Source: Anaerolinea sp. (lineage in GTDB: Bacteria; Chloroflexota; Anaerolineae; Anaerolineales; Villigracilaceae). From it: a DNA stretch of 64,000 bases. The stretch covers positions 1-64,000 of the forward strand of contig JAIFNG010000065.1 in NCBI GenBank assembly GCA_020047815.1, written 5' to 3'. The position numbers and the translations under genes are program-made. The notes beneath the pieces are model-generated. The model did not search any database and was not told the origin of the DNA. It saw nothing but the letters and a program-made list of their open reading frames with translations. Each line of letters starts with the position of its first letter. The first letter of the stretch is position 1. Below, piece by piece: positions 49,258 to 59,617 of the stretch.

Positions 49258-50841
49258 CTAATTCAAACGAAATATGATGCAGGATTCAATTTCCTTTTCA
49301 ACATGATAATTTTCAGAAACAAACAAAAATATTTGTTCCATCCCGGGGTGAATGTACATTTTCCGTTTAACTCCGGGGGTTGAATACTGCTTTTTTCGTG
49401 TACTGGAGTCAAGGGAAGGGATGGCATCCACCACGGTGGCACAATCCAGAATTACCTCGGGGGGATCTAAAGCCAGCTCGTTGATATATGTGGATTCGAT
49501 TTCCGTGGTTAAAGAGCCTTCCAGGAAAAGAGGGTAATACAAGTACCTGACAGGCGACCTCCGCCCTGCCATAAAATTAATACCCATTTCCGGGTACCAG
49601 GTTAACAACAGGTCATCAGGCTGGGTGTTCTGCCGAATATGATCGGAAACCGGGTCAACATAGTCCAGCGCACCCGCGTGATCCAACAACCGGCTGAGTG
49701 TTTCATTATAGCGCGTAACCGTGACCGGAAAAGCAGCCAACAACCCCACCGCCAACGCCGCAGCAATATATGCATCCAGACTGTTGTTCCACCCTTGCAG
49801 AGCCGAAGTCTTGAATATACCCTGCCAAACCTCTGAAAAGATAAATGCACAATAGACCGCAATTGCCAATATCCAACTAATGTAATAATGTGTAAAGTTC
49901 CTGCCTGAGAGATTGCTTAATAGGATCTCGATCGGAAACCAGACAACCAGAAAGATTTCCAGGGCGGATAATTTCCGCTTGATGAAATTATTAAACGCAC
50001 GAAGCACAACAACACCCCATGCCAGTAATGTGACCCACCCATACCAGGACATACCATAACGTCCAAAACCGCTGAAGAGGTCGAGCCATCCCCGATCCTT
50101 GGCGGCGGAATACGAGAAGTTAAAGACGAGCGAACCATGGATCATCTCCCCTGCACTGCCAAGCAAGGCAAAGTATATTGTCCAGCCCAAAAACGGGAGT
50201 ACAAAACCAGCCAGCACAACAACAATTATTTTCAGCGCGTCAACAAGTCCACGCTTGAATAATTCAAACAAAAAAATGGAAATCAATATCCCAAATAATC
50301 CACCAATGTTGTTTGCGCGGAAAGTGAAGCTCAAACCGAACAGTACCCCTACCCAGAATTTTTCCCAATGTTTTTTTTCCAACCCCGCATCCACCATCGA
50401 AAGGAAGAGGAAGAGCCCCGCCGCATTAAACAGCAGGGCATACTCCTCCGTGTAATTTCCATACCCCAATGCCAAATGCAGTCCAAGCGCCGCCATCGTG
50501 AGTCCAAACAGGGCTGCCCCCATCCCCCAGCGCCGCGTTAAGACACGATACAGGATCGATAATGTTCCAAATATAAAGAGAAATTCCACCAGCCACACCC
50601 CCCATCGCGATCCGCCCCCCAGCCACAAACCAAAAGCATTCATATAAAAAATGGCAGGACCTTTACTATCCCAAAAATCCAGGTATGGAATTTTTCCATT
50701 TAATATCTGGCTTCCCGCATACAGAAAAAAACCACCATCCCTGGATGGTTTAGCAAATAACGGGTTGGCAAGGTCAAGGATGAGCGCAGTCTGCACAAAC
50801 AGGAAGACGAACAAAACTGCAGAACGGATTTTACCGATCAT
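49258..50841 (-). CDS. Multi-spanning glycosyltransferase-39-like membrane protein
   Basis: PFAKPSRDGGFFLYAGSQILNGKIPYLDFWDSKGPAIFYMNA, many TMs. Confidence 0.75.
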   Translation of the reverse strand: MIGKIRSAVLFVFLFVQTALILDLANPLFAKPSRDGGFFLYAGSQILNGKIPYLDFWDSKGPAIFYMNAFGLWLGGGSRWGVWLVEFLFIFGTLSILYRVLTRRWGMGAALFGLTMAALGLHLALGYGNYTEEYALLFNAAGLFLFLSMVDAGLEKKHWEKFWVGVLFGLSFTFRANNIGGLFGILISIFLFELFKRGLVDALKIIVVVLAGFVLPFLGWTIYFALLGSAGEMIHGSLVFNFSYSAAKDRGWLDLFSGFGRYGMSWYGWVTLLAWGVVVLRAFNNFIKRKLSALEIFLVVWFPIEILLSNLSGRNFTHYYISWILAIAVYCAFIFSEVWQGIFKTSALQGWNNSLDAYIAAALAVGLLAAFPVTVTRYNETLSRLLDHAGALDYVDPVSDHIRQNTQPDDLLLTWYPEMGINFMAGRRSPVRYLYYPLFLEGSLTTEIESTYINELALDPPEVILDCATVVDAIPSLDSSTRKKQYSTPGVKRKMYIHPGMEQIFLFVSENYHVEKEIESCIIFRLN

Positions 50842-51793
50842 TCCTTAAGCCTTTTGCATCCATTCCCAGACCCTCAAGCAGATTCCTGATCGTGCTCCAG
50901 TGGATCCTCTCCCAGGCGGTGGGACTGGAGTTGGAGTTGTGCGGCGCAAGCATGACGTTATCCATCTTCAACAGCGGACTGTCCTTGGGCAGCGGCTCAA
51001 GCTCAAAAACATCCAAAGCCGCACCACCGATCTGACCTGAGCGGAGCGCGGCGACCAGGGCAGTCTCATCCACAATGGGGCCACGCGCCGTGTTGATCAG
51101 GATCGCAGAGGATTTCATTTTTTCCAGTGTATCTGCGTTAATGAGATGCCTTGAGGTCAGATTCAAGTCACAGTTGACAGAGACAAAATCAGAATCGGCA
51201 AGCAGCGAATTAAGGTCGGTCATGTGGATCCCGGATTCAGAGACAAATACATGGTCAACTTCCACGATATCTGTGCCAAGGACTTTCATGCCAAAGGCAC
51301 GCGCGCGGCGGGTGACCGCCTTGCCGATATTTCCAATGCCAATGATCCCTAATGTACTTTCGCTAAGAGTTTTTCCTGGAATTTTCTCCCAATCACCCCG
51401 TTTCATGGCGGCATCCATCCAGGGTCCCCTTCGGGCAAAAGCAAGCATGTAACCCAGGATGGTGTCAGAGACCGGGGTGGTAAAGGCATTCAGCGTACGC
51501 CCCAGCATCACACCAAACTTTGAACAGGCTTCGGCAGAGATCGAATCCACTCCTGTTCCCCACTTGGAGATGACCTTCAAGCGCGGGACGCACTGTTCGA
51601 TCACACGCGGCGTGTAACGATCGTCACCGCAGATGGTTCCATCAAACTGCCCCGCATACTTAAGCAGGTCTTCCTCTTCCATGCGTTCCTGAACATCAGG
51701 AACAATGAGCTCAATGCCATAGCGGGCAAAGACAGGCTTGAAGCGATCCAAAAATGGGATCATGTAGGGGGCGGTCATGAGCACAGTTGGCAT
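50831..51793 (-). CDS. D-isomer-specific 2-hydroxyacid dehydrogenase (phosphoglycerate dehydrogenase-like)
   Basis: LKVISKWGTGVDSI, LGIIGIGNIGKAVTRRARAFGMKVLG, NTARGPIVDETAL. Confidence 0.93.
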   Translation of the reverse strand: MPTVLMTAPYMIPFLDRFKPVFARYGIELIVPDVQERMEEEDLLKYAGQFDGTICGDDRYTPRVIEQCVPRLKVISKWGTGVDSISAEACSKFGVMLGRTLNAFTTPVSDTILGYMLAFARRGPWMDAAMKRGDWEKIPGKTLSESTLGIIGIGNIGKAVTRRARAFGMKVLGTDIVEVDHVFVSESGIHMTDLNSLLADSDFVSVNCDLNLTSRHLINADTLEKMKSSAILINTARGPIVDETALVAALRSGQIGGAALDVFELEPLPKDSPLLKMDNVMLAPHNSNSSPTAWERIHWSTIRNLLEGLGMDAKGLRNDR

Positions 51794-53323
51794 TTAATCA
51801 CCACAGGTATTTGAAATTTTAGAAAAGTCATACAATTTTGGAACAGGCGAAAAGTAGCTGACATCTTCAAGAATATCATACCCACCGCCAAAATAAGTAT
51901 TGAAAACAATACGGAAGGTATTAACAGGTGTGATGGTGGAATATAACTCGTCGTTATGCTCCGGCAGATAATACGCATTGAGTATCCACATGCGGCGATC
52001 CTTCGGCTGCATCCAGGGTCCGTGGTCACCTTGCAGGATGATGATCGGCGGTGTATCTGATTCAGCAAGCAGGGTGTCGATCGCAGTCAGTGTTTTTTTG
52101 TTGAGCCAGGTCAACTGATTGATGTAACCCTCCGCATATGAATCGGAGGGATACTCGCGCTGTTCGTTCCAAAAATCGGGCGGATAAGTGGGATTACCCT
52201 CGGGATCAAACACAAACGGCGGATGCGGTGAAATGACGTGGACATACGCAAAAGTTGGTTCAGGCATGTTGGCGAGGCTGCCCATGCTGTTAAATATGTT
52301 ATTGAAACGGTCTCGGAATGCCTGCCCCATGACCGCATCGGGGTCAACCCAGCCAAGATCCTGGGCATAGCGGCCAAGCGTTGTTCGCAGGAAAAGGCCT
52401 TCGAACTCGCTCATACCTGAAGTCAGGGGTGGCGGCTCGACAAAAACATCTGCGTCATCAAGTTCGTTCCATGCAAAACCTGTCGCAAAGTTGACCGCCT
52501 TATAGCCCATGCTTTCGAAGTTGTAACGTGCAGCACTGTGCTTAAGCGAATCCCACAAGGTGCGGCGTGCCGTGCTTTCAGGTGTAAATGCATCATCGAG
52601 TTGCTGCAAATACATCATGTTCAAGGATGAGGCAAGCGAAATCTCGGTCCGAACATAATTGCTCTGACTACACTCGGCGATGTAGAAACCACGTTCCCTC
52701 AGGGCATCCAAAAATTCAGTGTTGTCGTAGCCAAAAGCCGACTTCAATAGATCCTGGCGCGTGTATGAGTCGAGAATGAAATAATAGACATCGGGCGGAT
52801 TCGCAGGCAGGACAAGGTCAGTTTGAATGGGAGCATTATCCGCACCGAGAGCGTGTGCGCTTTGCGTCCCGCTCGCGGCACTGATCTGCCATCCAGACAT
52901 GACCAATAGGGCAAGCGCCATCGTGTTCAACGTCGAAGCACTTGAGGCGAAGGTTAACTTTGGGCGCGCCACCCAGATAAGAGTCAGCGACAACAGGATA
53001 CCCCAGACAAGGATCAACCAGGATTCATAATTGGCATCGGGATATTTTTTGTCAACATAGATATGGGCATGTCCAAACGAGAAGAACAACGCCAGCCAGA
53101 GCGTGGTTAAAAACGCAGATTTGTGCGCCCGCCTAAAAAACAGCCAGAGAACAAAATACAGCAACCCGCCAAACACGATCGAAGCCAGCAGGGGGCGAAT
53201 CGCCGCATCAGGCTGGACCTCACCCGAGTTGGCGTTAAGCAGAGCCAGCGCAGGATAAGCGCTAATGGCAAGGGGATACCAGGGTAAATTGGAGATCTTG
53301 GATAGCGTTTTTTTCATAAACAA
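51794..53323 (-). CDS. Membrane sulfatase/phosphoethanolamine-transferase-like protein
   Basis: N-terminal TMs then PDVYYFILDSYTRQDLLK...YVHVISPHPPFVFD...IILQGDHGPW. Confidence 0.85.
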   Translation of the reverse strand: MFMKKTLSKISNLPWYPLAISAYPALALLNANSGEVQPDAAIRPLLASIVFGGLLYFVLWLFFRRAHKSAFLTTLWLALFFSFGHAHIYVDKKYPDANYESWLILVWGILLSLTLIWVARPKLTFASSASTLNTMALALLVMSGWQISAASGTQSAHALGADNAPIQTDLVLPANPPDVYYFILDSYTRQDLLKSAFGYDNTEFLDALRERGFYIAECSQSNYVRTEISLASSLNMMYLQQLDDAFTPESTARRTLWDSLKHSAARYNFESMGYKAVNFATGFAWNELDDADVFVEPPPLTSGMSEFEGLFLRTTLGRYAQDLGWVDPDAVMGQAFRDRFNNIFNSMGSLANMPEPTFAYVHVISPHPPFVFDPEGNPTYPPDFWNEQREYPSDSYAEGYINQLTWLNKKTLTAIDTLLAESDTPPIIILQGDHGPWMQPKDRRMWILNAYYLPEHNDELYSTITPVNTFRIVFNTYFGGGYDILEDVSYFSPVPKLYDFSKISNTCGD

Positions 53324-53349
53324 TAAATAGGGGCTTTAGGATGAATTGC

Positions 53350-54372
53350 TCATGAGTAATACCAGGCAAAGATTTTGTTATACACGGCAAGCAAAATCTT
53401 TTTGACAAAGCCAATTTCCAACACGCGCCGCACAAAACCTGTTTTCTTTTTACTTTTTACACCTGTCCTTCCCAACTCGCCGCGCAGGTAGCCCAGCGTA
53501 TTTGACATGTTCATCGCCAACGGATCAGAAACCATCAGCCGCAACAAGCCCGCATCGTTCATGCGCTTGTCCAATTGACGGACTTGTCCCATCGGTTTAT
53601 CCATCTCGAACGGCAGGAATTGTTGCAGCGTGGATTTATATGCAGTGAACTGCCAATGCGACGCACCGGCCATTGCGATCACATCCTTCGACTGTGTCCT
53701 CTCGGAGCTGTGTTCAGGGCGAAAAGTAATGCGCCAATCCCTTGTCTCAGCATATACTTTTCGATTCTCCTCCTCGGTCTGTCCAAGCGAGAGGTTGAAT
53801 TCCAGGAATGTTTCCCAGGGGATGAACTGGCCGTCGTCAAGTGTCGTATGCTCCGCATTTTTCGCCCACTTTAGCGTGGCCTCGTAAAACTCAGGCGGTG
53901 TGCGGAAGGGTCGCGCAGTCACCATACCTACATTCGGAAAGGTTTCAAGAATTTCCACGGAACGCGATAGCCAGTTCGGGGAAAACAAAACGTCGCTGTC
54001 CGTGTAGGAGATGATCTCGCCAGGTGCACCGGTCAGCATTACATTCCATGCGCCGCCCTTGCCCATATTCTTCGCGGAGAGAATTAAATATTGAATTCGC
54101 CCCTCTTCCTTTTCTTTAACAAGATACTCACGGACCTCTTTGCAGGATCCATTATCGAAGACCATCAGGTCAAACGGCAAGCCAGCGTCCCTGCGCATGG
54201 ACTCCAGGGAGACTTTTAACACATCAAGCGTCTCGGCGTAAAATCCGCTCAGGAAGGGAATGTAATTAAGCAGTGCAACGGTGATCCGCTCGGGGCGGGC
54301 TACATCTTTGACAAATTTAGCAGGATTTTGACCTTTTCGCATATCGATTCCAGATTTCAGGTGTCGGAACAA
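53350..54372 (-). CDS. Glycosyltransferase (GT2-like)
   Basis: PFDLMVFDNGSCKEVREYL...NMGKGGAWNVMLTGAPGEIISYTDSDVLF. Confidence 0.88.
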   Translation of the reverse strand: MFRHLKSGIDMRKGQNPAKFVKDVARPERITVALLNYIPFLSGFYAETLDVLKVSLESMRRDAGLPFDLMVFDNGSCKEVREYLVKEKEEGRIQYLILSAKNMGKGGAWNVMLTGAPGEIISYTDSDVLFSPNWLSRSVEILETFPNVGMVTARPFRTPPEFYEATLKWAKNAEHTTLDDGQFIPWETFLEFNLSLGQTEEENRKVYAETRDWRITFRPEHSSERTQSKDVIAMAGASHWQFTAYKSTLQQFLPFEMDKPMGQVRQLDKRMNDAGLLRLMVSDPLAMNMSNTLGYLRGELGRTGVKSKKKTGFVRRVLEIGFVKKILLAVYNKIFAWYYS

Positions 54373-54375
54373 CGT

Positions 54376-55290
54376 TCAACGCTGTTGAAATATTTTTTGA
54401 ATTCGCTTCTTCCAGCGCTTGGGACGGACAATATTTTCAACTACATTTTCGGGAAGGAAGAAAAATATCTTCCGCAGGAATAACTCAAGTTTGCGCGTAA
54501 AACGCAGGGCGGTCATCTGCGGGCGCGCAAGTTTACCACCTTCGGCCAGGCGATGGGTTGAATCCAAAATAGTGTAGCGAATGTGCGCATGTCCGCCCGC
54601 AAGGCGAATGTTTTCATTGGTGTCTGGGTGGTTGTAATGCGCTTGACCGCCAGGCAGATGGCTATAGTCGTGGTTCTGGTGTACGATCATCAGCGACGAC
54701 GTGCCATCAATTACCGCCCAACCTTCGCGGCAGGCTTTGTAGATCATCCAATTGTCCCAGCCTGCACGCCCGATGGTGAAATCGGGGATGTGCTGATAGC
54801 AGAATTTGGGGAAGAGGAAGAAGTCACTGCCTGCAGGGCGGTGGAGATTATTCTGACTTAGAACTGAGGATCGAAGACGTTCCTGCCAGCCCTCTGTGAA
54901 CTCGATGGATTCAGAAATATCCAAATCCCAGCGCTGACTGAGAAGGACAAATTGGTCCCGTTGAAAACCAGACCTGCGGGCGGCTTCCACAAAATCAGGC
55001 ATTAGGATCATATCCGCATTGATGATGCAGAGCAGGTCACTGCTGCTGTTCTCACGCGCCAACTGAAACATGGATGAAATCAAAGGGATGCCGCCCGCAT
55101 TGCATTCCACCTGAGGAATGTGCATCACGCCAAATTTCAGGGCGGCTTCAGCAAGACCTTCCTCCTCGCCAAGCAAAATGACTTCGACATCGGGAAGCAG
55201 TGTCCATGAGTGGATCGCATTGCGTTGGATCAACGCAATGTGTGGGTTATTGAATGGTTTGGGGGCGGAGAAGAGTGTGATTAATGGCAT
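54376..55290 (-). CDS. Glycosyltransferase-like protein
   Basis: MPLITLFSAPKPFNNPHIALIQRNAIHSWTLL...LLCIINADMILMPDFVEA. Confidence 0.75.
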   Translation of the reverse strand: MPLITLFSAPKPFNNPHIALIQRNAIHSWTLLPDVEVILLGEEEGLAEAALKFGVMHIPQVECNAGGIPLISSMFQLARENSSSDLLCIINADMILMPDFVEAARRSGFQRDQFVLLSQRWDLDISESIEFTEGWQERLRSSVLSQNNLHRPAGSDFFLFPKFCYQHIPDFTIGRAGWDNWMIYKACREGWAVIDGTSSLMIVHQNHDYSHLPGGQAHYNHPDTNENIRLAGGHAHIRYTILDSTHRLAEGGKLARPQMTALRFTRKLELFLRKIFFFLPENVVENIVRPKRWKKRIQKIFQQR

Positions 55291-55326
55291 GGGAAGGGTA
55301 ATGCAGGAACCATGTTCTATAAAAAT

Positions 55327-56136
55327 TTACAGGGCACGGGTGTCCAGGTCTTTTAAGGTCTTGTGTTGAACACCTGCGTTTATTTTCATCAACCCGGGGT
55401 CATCGTGGACCACATCCAGAACTTCCTTCCAGGTGAAATCATCACGTCCGTTAAAGCAGCCGTAGACCTGGCGCATGAACTCGAGGTCTTCAGGTGTGTC
55501 CACCGTCCAGCGGTAGTCGCCAAAGTCGGTGGTGTGATGCAGAAGAGCAACATTGAATCCACGCGGCGAGATGCCGGTCTGCCGGGTGCGGCTTTCATTG
55601 AGCAGTTTTACGCCTTCATAAAAATATGGCATGACATGTTCGCGGTGCTGTGGTTCTTTAGCTTCCTTCCACGCCTTCTTTAATATTTTGAAAGAGCAGG
55701 CTTCAACATCCAAACCAATGGGGTAGGTGCGGCTCCACGGAGGCGGCAGGCGGTTGCATACAAAATCGTATTCACCGTCAAGCAAAGTATTGACCACATC
55801 ATCGATCAGGTCGGGGTCAATCACGGGACAATCCGCTGTGATGCGGACAACTACATCCGCTTTGGCCTGGGCTGCGGCTTGATAATACCGGTCAAGCACA
55901 TCGAACAGACTTCCACGGATGAAGGGAATGCCGGAGAAATCACAGTATTCCGCCACCGGGCCGTCAGAGGTGTCCGTCGTCGTGGCGAAGATGACCTCGT
56001 CAAGAGTTCGTGCCCGTGAAGTCCGCGTGAAAACACGGGTCAACATCGGCTGCCCGGCAATGTCGGACAGAATTTTCCCCGGCAGGCGCGAGGATGACAT
56101 GCGCCCTTGAATGATGGCAACGATCTTTGGTTTCAT
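55327..56136 (-). CDS. SpsF-like cytidylyltransferase family protein
   Basis: IVAIIQGRMSSSRLPGKILSDIAGQPMLTRVFTR; VRITADCPVIDPDLID. Confidence 0.92.
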   Translation of the reverse strand: MKPKIVAIIQGRMSSSRLPGKILSDIAGQPMLTRVFTRTSRARTLDEVIFATTTDTSDGPVAEYCDFSGIPFIRGSLFDVLDRYYQAAAQAKADVVVRITADCPVIDPDLIDDVVNTLLDGEYDFVCNRLPPPWSRTYPIGLDVEACSFKILKKAWKEAKEPQHREHVMPYFYEGVKLLNESRTRQTGISPRGFNVALLHHTTDFGDYRWTVDTPEDLEFMRQVYGCFNGRDDFTWKEVLDVVHDDPGLMKINAGVQHKTLKDLDTRAL

Positions 56137-56166
56137 GTTTTTTTTACAGTTTCGGCCAGGTATTTA

Positions 56167-57492
56167 TTAAGCAGATTGCGCTTCGGATGGAATTGGCAGG
56201 GGCGTGACAAATCCCCTGGCACGGAATTTTTCGATGTATTCACGCACCATGAAATAGTCAAGCCCAACTTGTTCAGCAATATCAAAGACGGATAGTTCGC
56301 CCTCGAAGCGCATCATGATCTTTTCGATGGCGCGGTTGAGCGCCCAGTTCTCACGCCAGTCCACCCAAAGACCGTTGCCGCTGAGGAAGACCGGTCCGCG
56401 GAAGTTCCGCTTTGGAATGTAATTGGTGGCGTAAATGCGGACAACCTGTTCTCCGATATCCGCCGCACCGACAAGCATTTGTTCGTCCATAATGTCGAGA
56501 TTGTCATCGGTGGTGTGGTATTCATCGTAAGGCCAGCGGTTGATGGAGATGCACGGCACATTCACACCCGGTCCGTTGATGACACGCTCATCATTGGCTG
56601 GGGCGGCAGCGAAATCGCGTTCATCATGCGCAACATTCTTCACAACATGCTGTGTGATGCGGTCCAGCAAGTGCGTGTGCTGTCGAGTATGGTGCCAGGC
56701 GATCTTGTTTTTGTTGCCTGTCATTTCCATGAAGATGCCGCCACGCAGGTTTTGGATCAGGTGCTCGTTGTGTGAGAGGTAAACGATGGTGCCGATGGTC
56801 TCAGGTCCAAACCAAAAGCGGACGCTCATCGAGCCTGCGGGCAGGGGCTTTTCAGCCAAACGCCGCGCCAGTTCGATCATACTGACCACGCCCGCGCCAT
56901 CATCGTTGGCTTGTGCGGGGTGACAGGTGTGTGCCTGCACGATAACTTCCCCTGCCGCCGCGTTTGCCCCGCCTTCAGGATGAATGACAGCCGTTGCCAT
57001 TTTGAATCCCTGCTTTGGGTCGGTCAGGAATTCCGACTTGATGACGGCACGATATTTTTTATCACGCGGAAGTTTATCAAAGAGATTCTTCGGTAAACAG
57101 AAACCCCAATCGCGGTCATAATATTTAAAAACCCAGGGGATGGCATGCGGGCGTTTTTCATTGAAATACAAATGCGGTTGGAGTTCTTCGAAGGAGAGAA
57201 TTTTATCAATGGGCGGAGAATAGGAAACAATATGCAGCGGATTGTTCTTAAACTCCACCACACGCTCGCCACCCTCCACTTCAAGATATGCCTCATGAAC
57301 AACGTATCGCTCAGGGACAAACCATGTCCACGCCTTTTCCAGTGGAGCATAAGTCTCGATGGTGTAGTTGGATGAATCGGGCATATACGTGCCGATGATC
57401 TCCAGTGTTTTGTCGTGATCGTCGGACGCTAAAGTCCTATGCAGAGGAAAAAACTCTGCAAGAATGGATTTAAGAGAGGTGAATGGTTTCAT
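56167..57492 (-). CDS. DUF4910-type aminopeptidase-like protein with C-terminal winged helix
   Basis: VIVQAHTCHPAQANDDGAGVVSMIELARRL; YHTTDDNLDIMDEQML; C-terminal wHTH-like segment. Confidence 0.85.
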   Translation of the reverse strand: MKPFTSLKSILAEFFPLHRTLASDDHDKTLEIIGTYMPDSSNYTIETYAPLEKAWTWFVPERYVVHEAYLEVEGGERVVEFKNNPLHIVSYSPPIDKILSFEELQPHLYFNEKRPHAIPWVFKYYDRDWGFCLPKNLFDKLPRDKKYRAVIKSEFLTDPKQGFKMATAVIHPEGGANAAAGEVIVQAHTCHPAQANDDGAGVVSMIELARRLAEKPLPAGSMSVRFWFGPETIGTIVYLSHNEHLIQNLRGGIFMEMTGNKNKIAWHHTRQHTHLLDRITQHVVKNVAHDERDFAAAPANDERVINGPGVNVPCISINRWPYDEYHTTDDNLDIMDEQMLVGAADIGEQVVRIYATNYIPKRNFRGPVFLSGNGLWVDWRENWALNRAIEKIMMRFEGELSVFDIAEQVGLDYFMVREYIEKFRARGFVTPLPIPSEAQSA

Positions 57493-57503
57493 ATTTTTCT
57501 CCC

Positions 57504-57641
57504 GTCACTACAAGGATGCTCTTGTTTTCCATGGCACTGCCCGCCATAAAGTGGAACGAGTGGGAGGGCAGGTGTTCCCTGAAGCGGTCTCCTGACAATT
57601 GGGGATCGCTTCATCGGAAGGAGCATCCTCCCTGCAATGAC
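57504..57641. repeat. Decayed inverted-repeat element (GTCATTGC-type)
   Basis: Left GTCACTACAAGGATGCTC; right GAGCATCCTCCCTGCAATGAC is its imperfect reverse complement; interior also has GGGGATCGCTTCATCGG. Confidence 0.6.
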
Positions 57642-57651
57642 TTACGATCAA

Positions 57652-58413
57652 TTAATACTTTGGCTCTTCAATGTAATGCAATTTCTCAGGATGTTCGCGG
57701 ACGATCACAGACATATTATCAAAGAACTCATTGGCGGTCAGGTAATGGACTTTCGCCGCACCGACCTCAATTTCCTTGATAACACCTTCCGCAAGCAGGT
57801 CATTCATACCTGGCACAATATAGGTTTTCACACGGTCGTTCAAACGCACGAACATTGAATAGGTCCTGACCTGGGGCTTGCGGTCATAGCCCATATAAAT
57901 TCCCGCGAACTCTTTCACCCGGCGATAGTTACAACCAACATTATATTCAATATAGTGGTGCATTGAGAATGAACTATTGAAATCCAGCCCGATGCTAATG
58001 ATGGTGGCATTCAGCTTGTGAAACAACGCAAACGCAGAATTCGGGCCATAAGCTTCCACGTCCTCTGTTTTGGAAAACTCATCTGCCAGCGCACCCGAAA
58101 CAGAGAATGAATAGATCGGGTGCGGCGTGCGTCTGGCATCAGGACGCAGGCGGGCCAACTCCGTGATCATGCCCATTTTCGAAGGCGTCTCGGTCACATC
58201 AAAATAATGCGTCTCGGTCCACGACTGAAAATTGAACGCGGGAAACAGCACTGTGCCCTTCGGGCCCACCAGTTCGCCCAGGGCATCAATAACAGTATCA
58301 GCACCGCCCTCCACCCCTCCCAGCGATTTATAAGAAGTGTGCACCACGATCGTCCCACCCTTGCTTACATTCGTTTTTGAAAAACCATCCAGCAAATCTT
58401 TTTTATTAAGCAT
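57652..58413 (-). CDS. AAC(3)-family N-acetyltransferase (surface-sugar type likely)
   Basis: GGTIVVHTSYKSLGGVEGGADTVIDALGELVGPKGTVLFPAFNF; RRTPHPIYSFSVSG. Confidence 0.93.
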   Translation of the reverse strand: MLNKKDLLDGFSKTNVSKGGTIVVHTSYKSLGGVEGGADTVIDALGELVGPKGTVLFPAFNFQSWTETHYFDVTETPSKMGMITELARLRPDARRTPHPIYSFSVSGALADEFSKTEDVEAYGPNSAFALFHKLNATIISIGLDFNSSFSMHHYIEYNVGCNYRRVKEFAGIYMGYDRKPQVRTYSMFVRLNDRVKTYIVPGMNDLLAEGVIKEIEVGAAKVHYLTANEFFDNMSVIVREHPEKLHYIEEPKY

Positions 58414-58426
58414 ATAATTTCCCTTT

Positions 58427-58534
58427 CATGTCATTACGACCTTTCATACCGCCATTCTGCCTGGCTCCGTCCGGGAGATCTTTAACACACACCAATTGCA
58501 TCGGCGGGGAATGCACCCGCTTCGCAATGACATG
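58427..58534. repeat. Decayed inverted-repeat element (GTCATTGC-type), second copy
   Basis: Starts CATGTCATTACG and ends CGCAATGACATG (11/12 inverted match). Confidence 0.6.
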
Positions 58535-59617
58535 TTAGATTAAACCTCGATATACCTTCATCAACGCCCCGGCATTCCTGTTCCAGTCTGCTCTAAGTTC
58601 GGCCGTCTTTCGGCTTGTATCACCAACTCTGGGCAGATCCTCCCTTTGAGCAATAGCCGCCAGGATCTTTTCTGCCAGATGATCCGCATCTCCGTCACGG
58701 AACAGCCACCCATTCTGTCCTTCGACCACCCATTCCTTGTTGGCGGGGATATCCGAAACCAGACAGGGTAAACCACAAGCCAACGCCTCCATCAGCGACA
58801 CAGATGAACCATCCACATGCGATGGCGAAATGTACAAATCAGCCCGATGATACCAGCCTGGCAAAACTGTTTGCGAGATCTGCCCTCCAAATGCGACCCG
58901 ATCCAGCACGCCGCCGCCCTCCAAAATCTGACGAAGGGCGTGTCCCTGTGAGCCGCCTCCCAGCAGAAGCAGGTTCACACTTCCATTCTGCTGTGCCACT
59001 TTGATAAATGCACGCGCCAGCACATCCACCCCATAACGAGTTTCCCAGGCGCGGTTGCAAAATAATGTAAATGTTGAACGTTGGGCAATGGAGGCTGCAG
59101 GCTTGAAGTGCTCAAGGTCAACACCCCAGGGGAATACGATCGTCTTCCCGGGATCCATTCCGTAAGCCACCGCTTTATCGCGCGTGACCATTGCATCGCT
59201 GGTAAAAAACGTTGAACGTCTTAACGTGTAACGTGTGACCCATTCCCACCACCTGCTTTTGTGCACATCATCCATCAGATCAAAGCCCCAGGACATCGTA
59301 AGGATGGGACTAAATCCACTGAGAACCGCAATGAATGCGCAGGTTTGAATGGGCCCCGCATGGACAAGGTCAGGTTTGATCTCCCGGGTCAAACGTCGAA
59401 AGTCCAGTACCAGTTGGGGTAGATCTCTCCAACGAAAGGGGTTCCGCCCACCCTTCCATAAAACCAGTTGAACATTGGGCGGTACAAGACGATCTTCCAC
59501 CGGGCGGCTGTTCCCTTCCAGTTGGACAAAAAAGACCTCATGCCCTCCCTCTGAAATGGCTTTCAGAAAACGGTGGTCATGTGTGGAGTAACCGAGAGAG
59601 AAGTAAAGAATTTTCAT
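58535..59617 (-). CDS. Glycosyltransferase family 4 (GT-B)
   Basis: MKILYFSLGYSTHDHRFLKAISEGGHEVFFVQLEG; ADLYISPSHVDGSSVSLMEALACGLPCLVSDIPANKEWV. Confidence 0.93.
   Translation of the reverse strand: MKILYFSLGYSTHDHRFLKAISEGGHEVFFVQLEGNSRPVEDRLVPPNVQLVLWKGGRNPFRWRDLPQLVLDFRRLTREIKPDLVHAGPIQTCAFIAVLSGFSPILTMSWGFDLMDDVHKSRWWEWVTRYTLRRSTFFTSDAMVTRDKAVAYGMDPGKTIVFPWGVDLEHFKPAASIAQRSTFTLFCNRAWETRYGVDVLARAFIKVAQQNGSVNLLLLGGGSQGHALRQILEGGGVLDRVAFGGQISQTVLPGWYHRADLYISPSHVDGSSVSLMEALACGLPCLVSDIPANKEWVVEGQNGWLFRDGDADHLAEKILAAIAQREDLPRVGDTSRKTAELRADWNRNAGALMKVYRGLI

Noticed and set aside
57652-58413. Aminoglycoside resistance gene interpretation of the AAC(3)-family gene
   Set aside because: Its position among glycan biosynthesis genes makes a sugar acetylation role more likely than antibiotic resistance.
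46200-59617. Defence island interpretation of the minus-strand cluster
   Set aside because: Genes are glycosyltransferases and sugar enzymes; no nuclease, helicase or toxin-antitoxin motifs.
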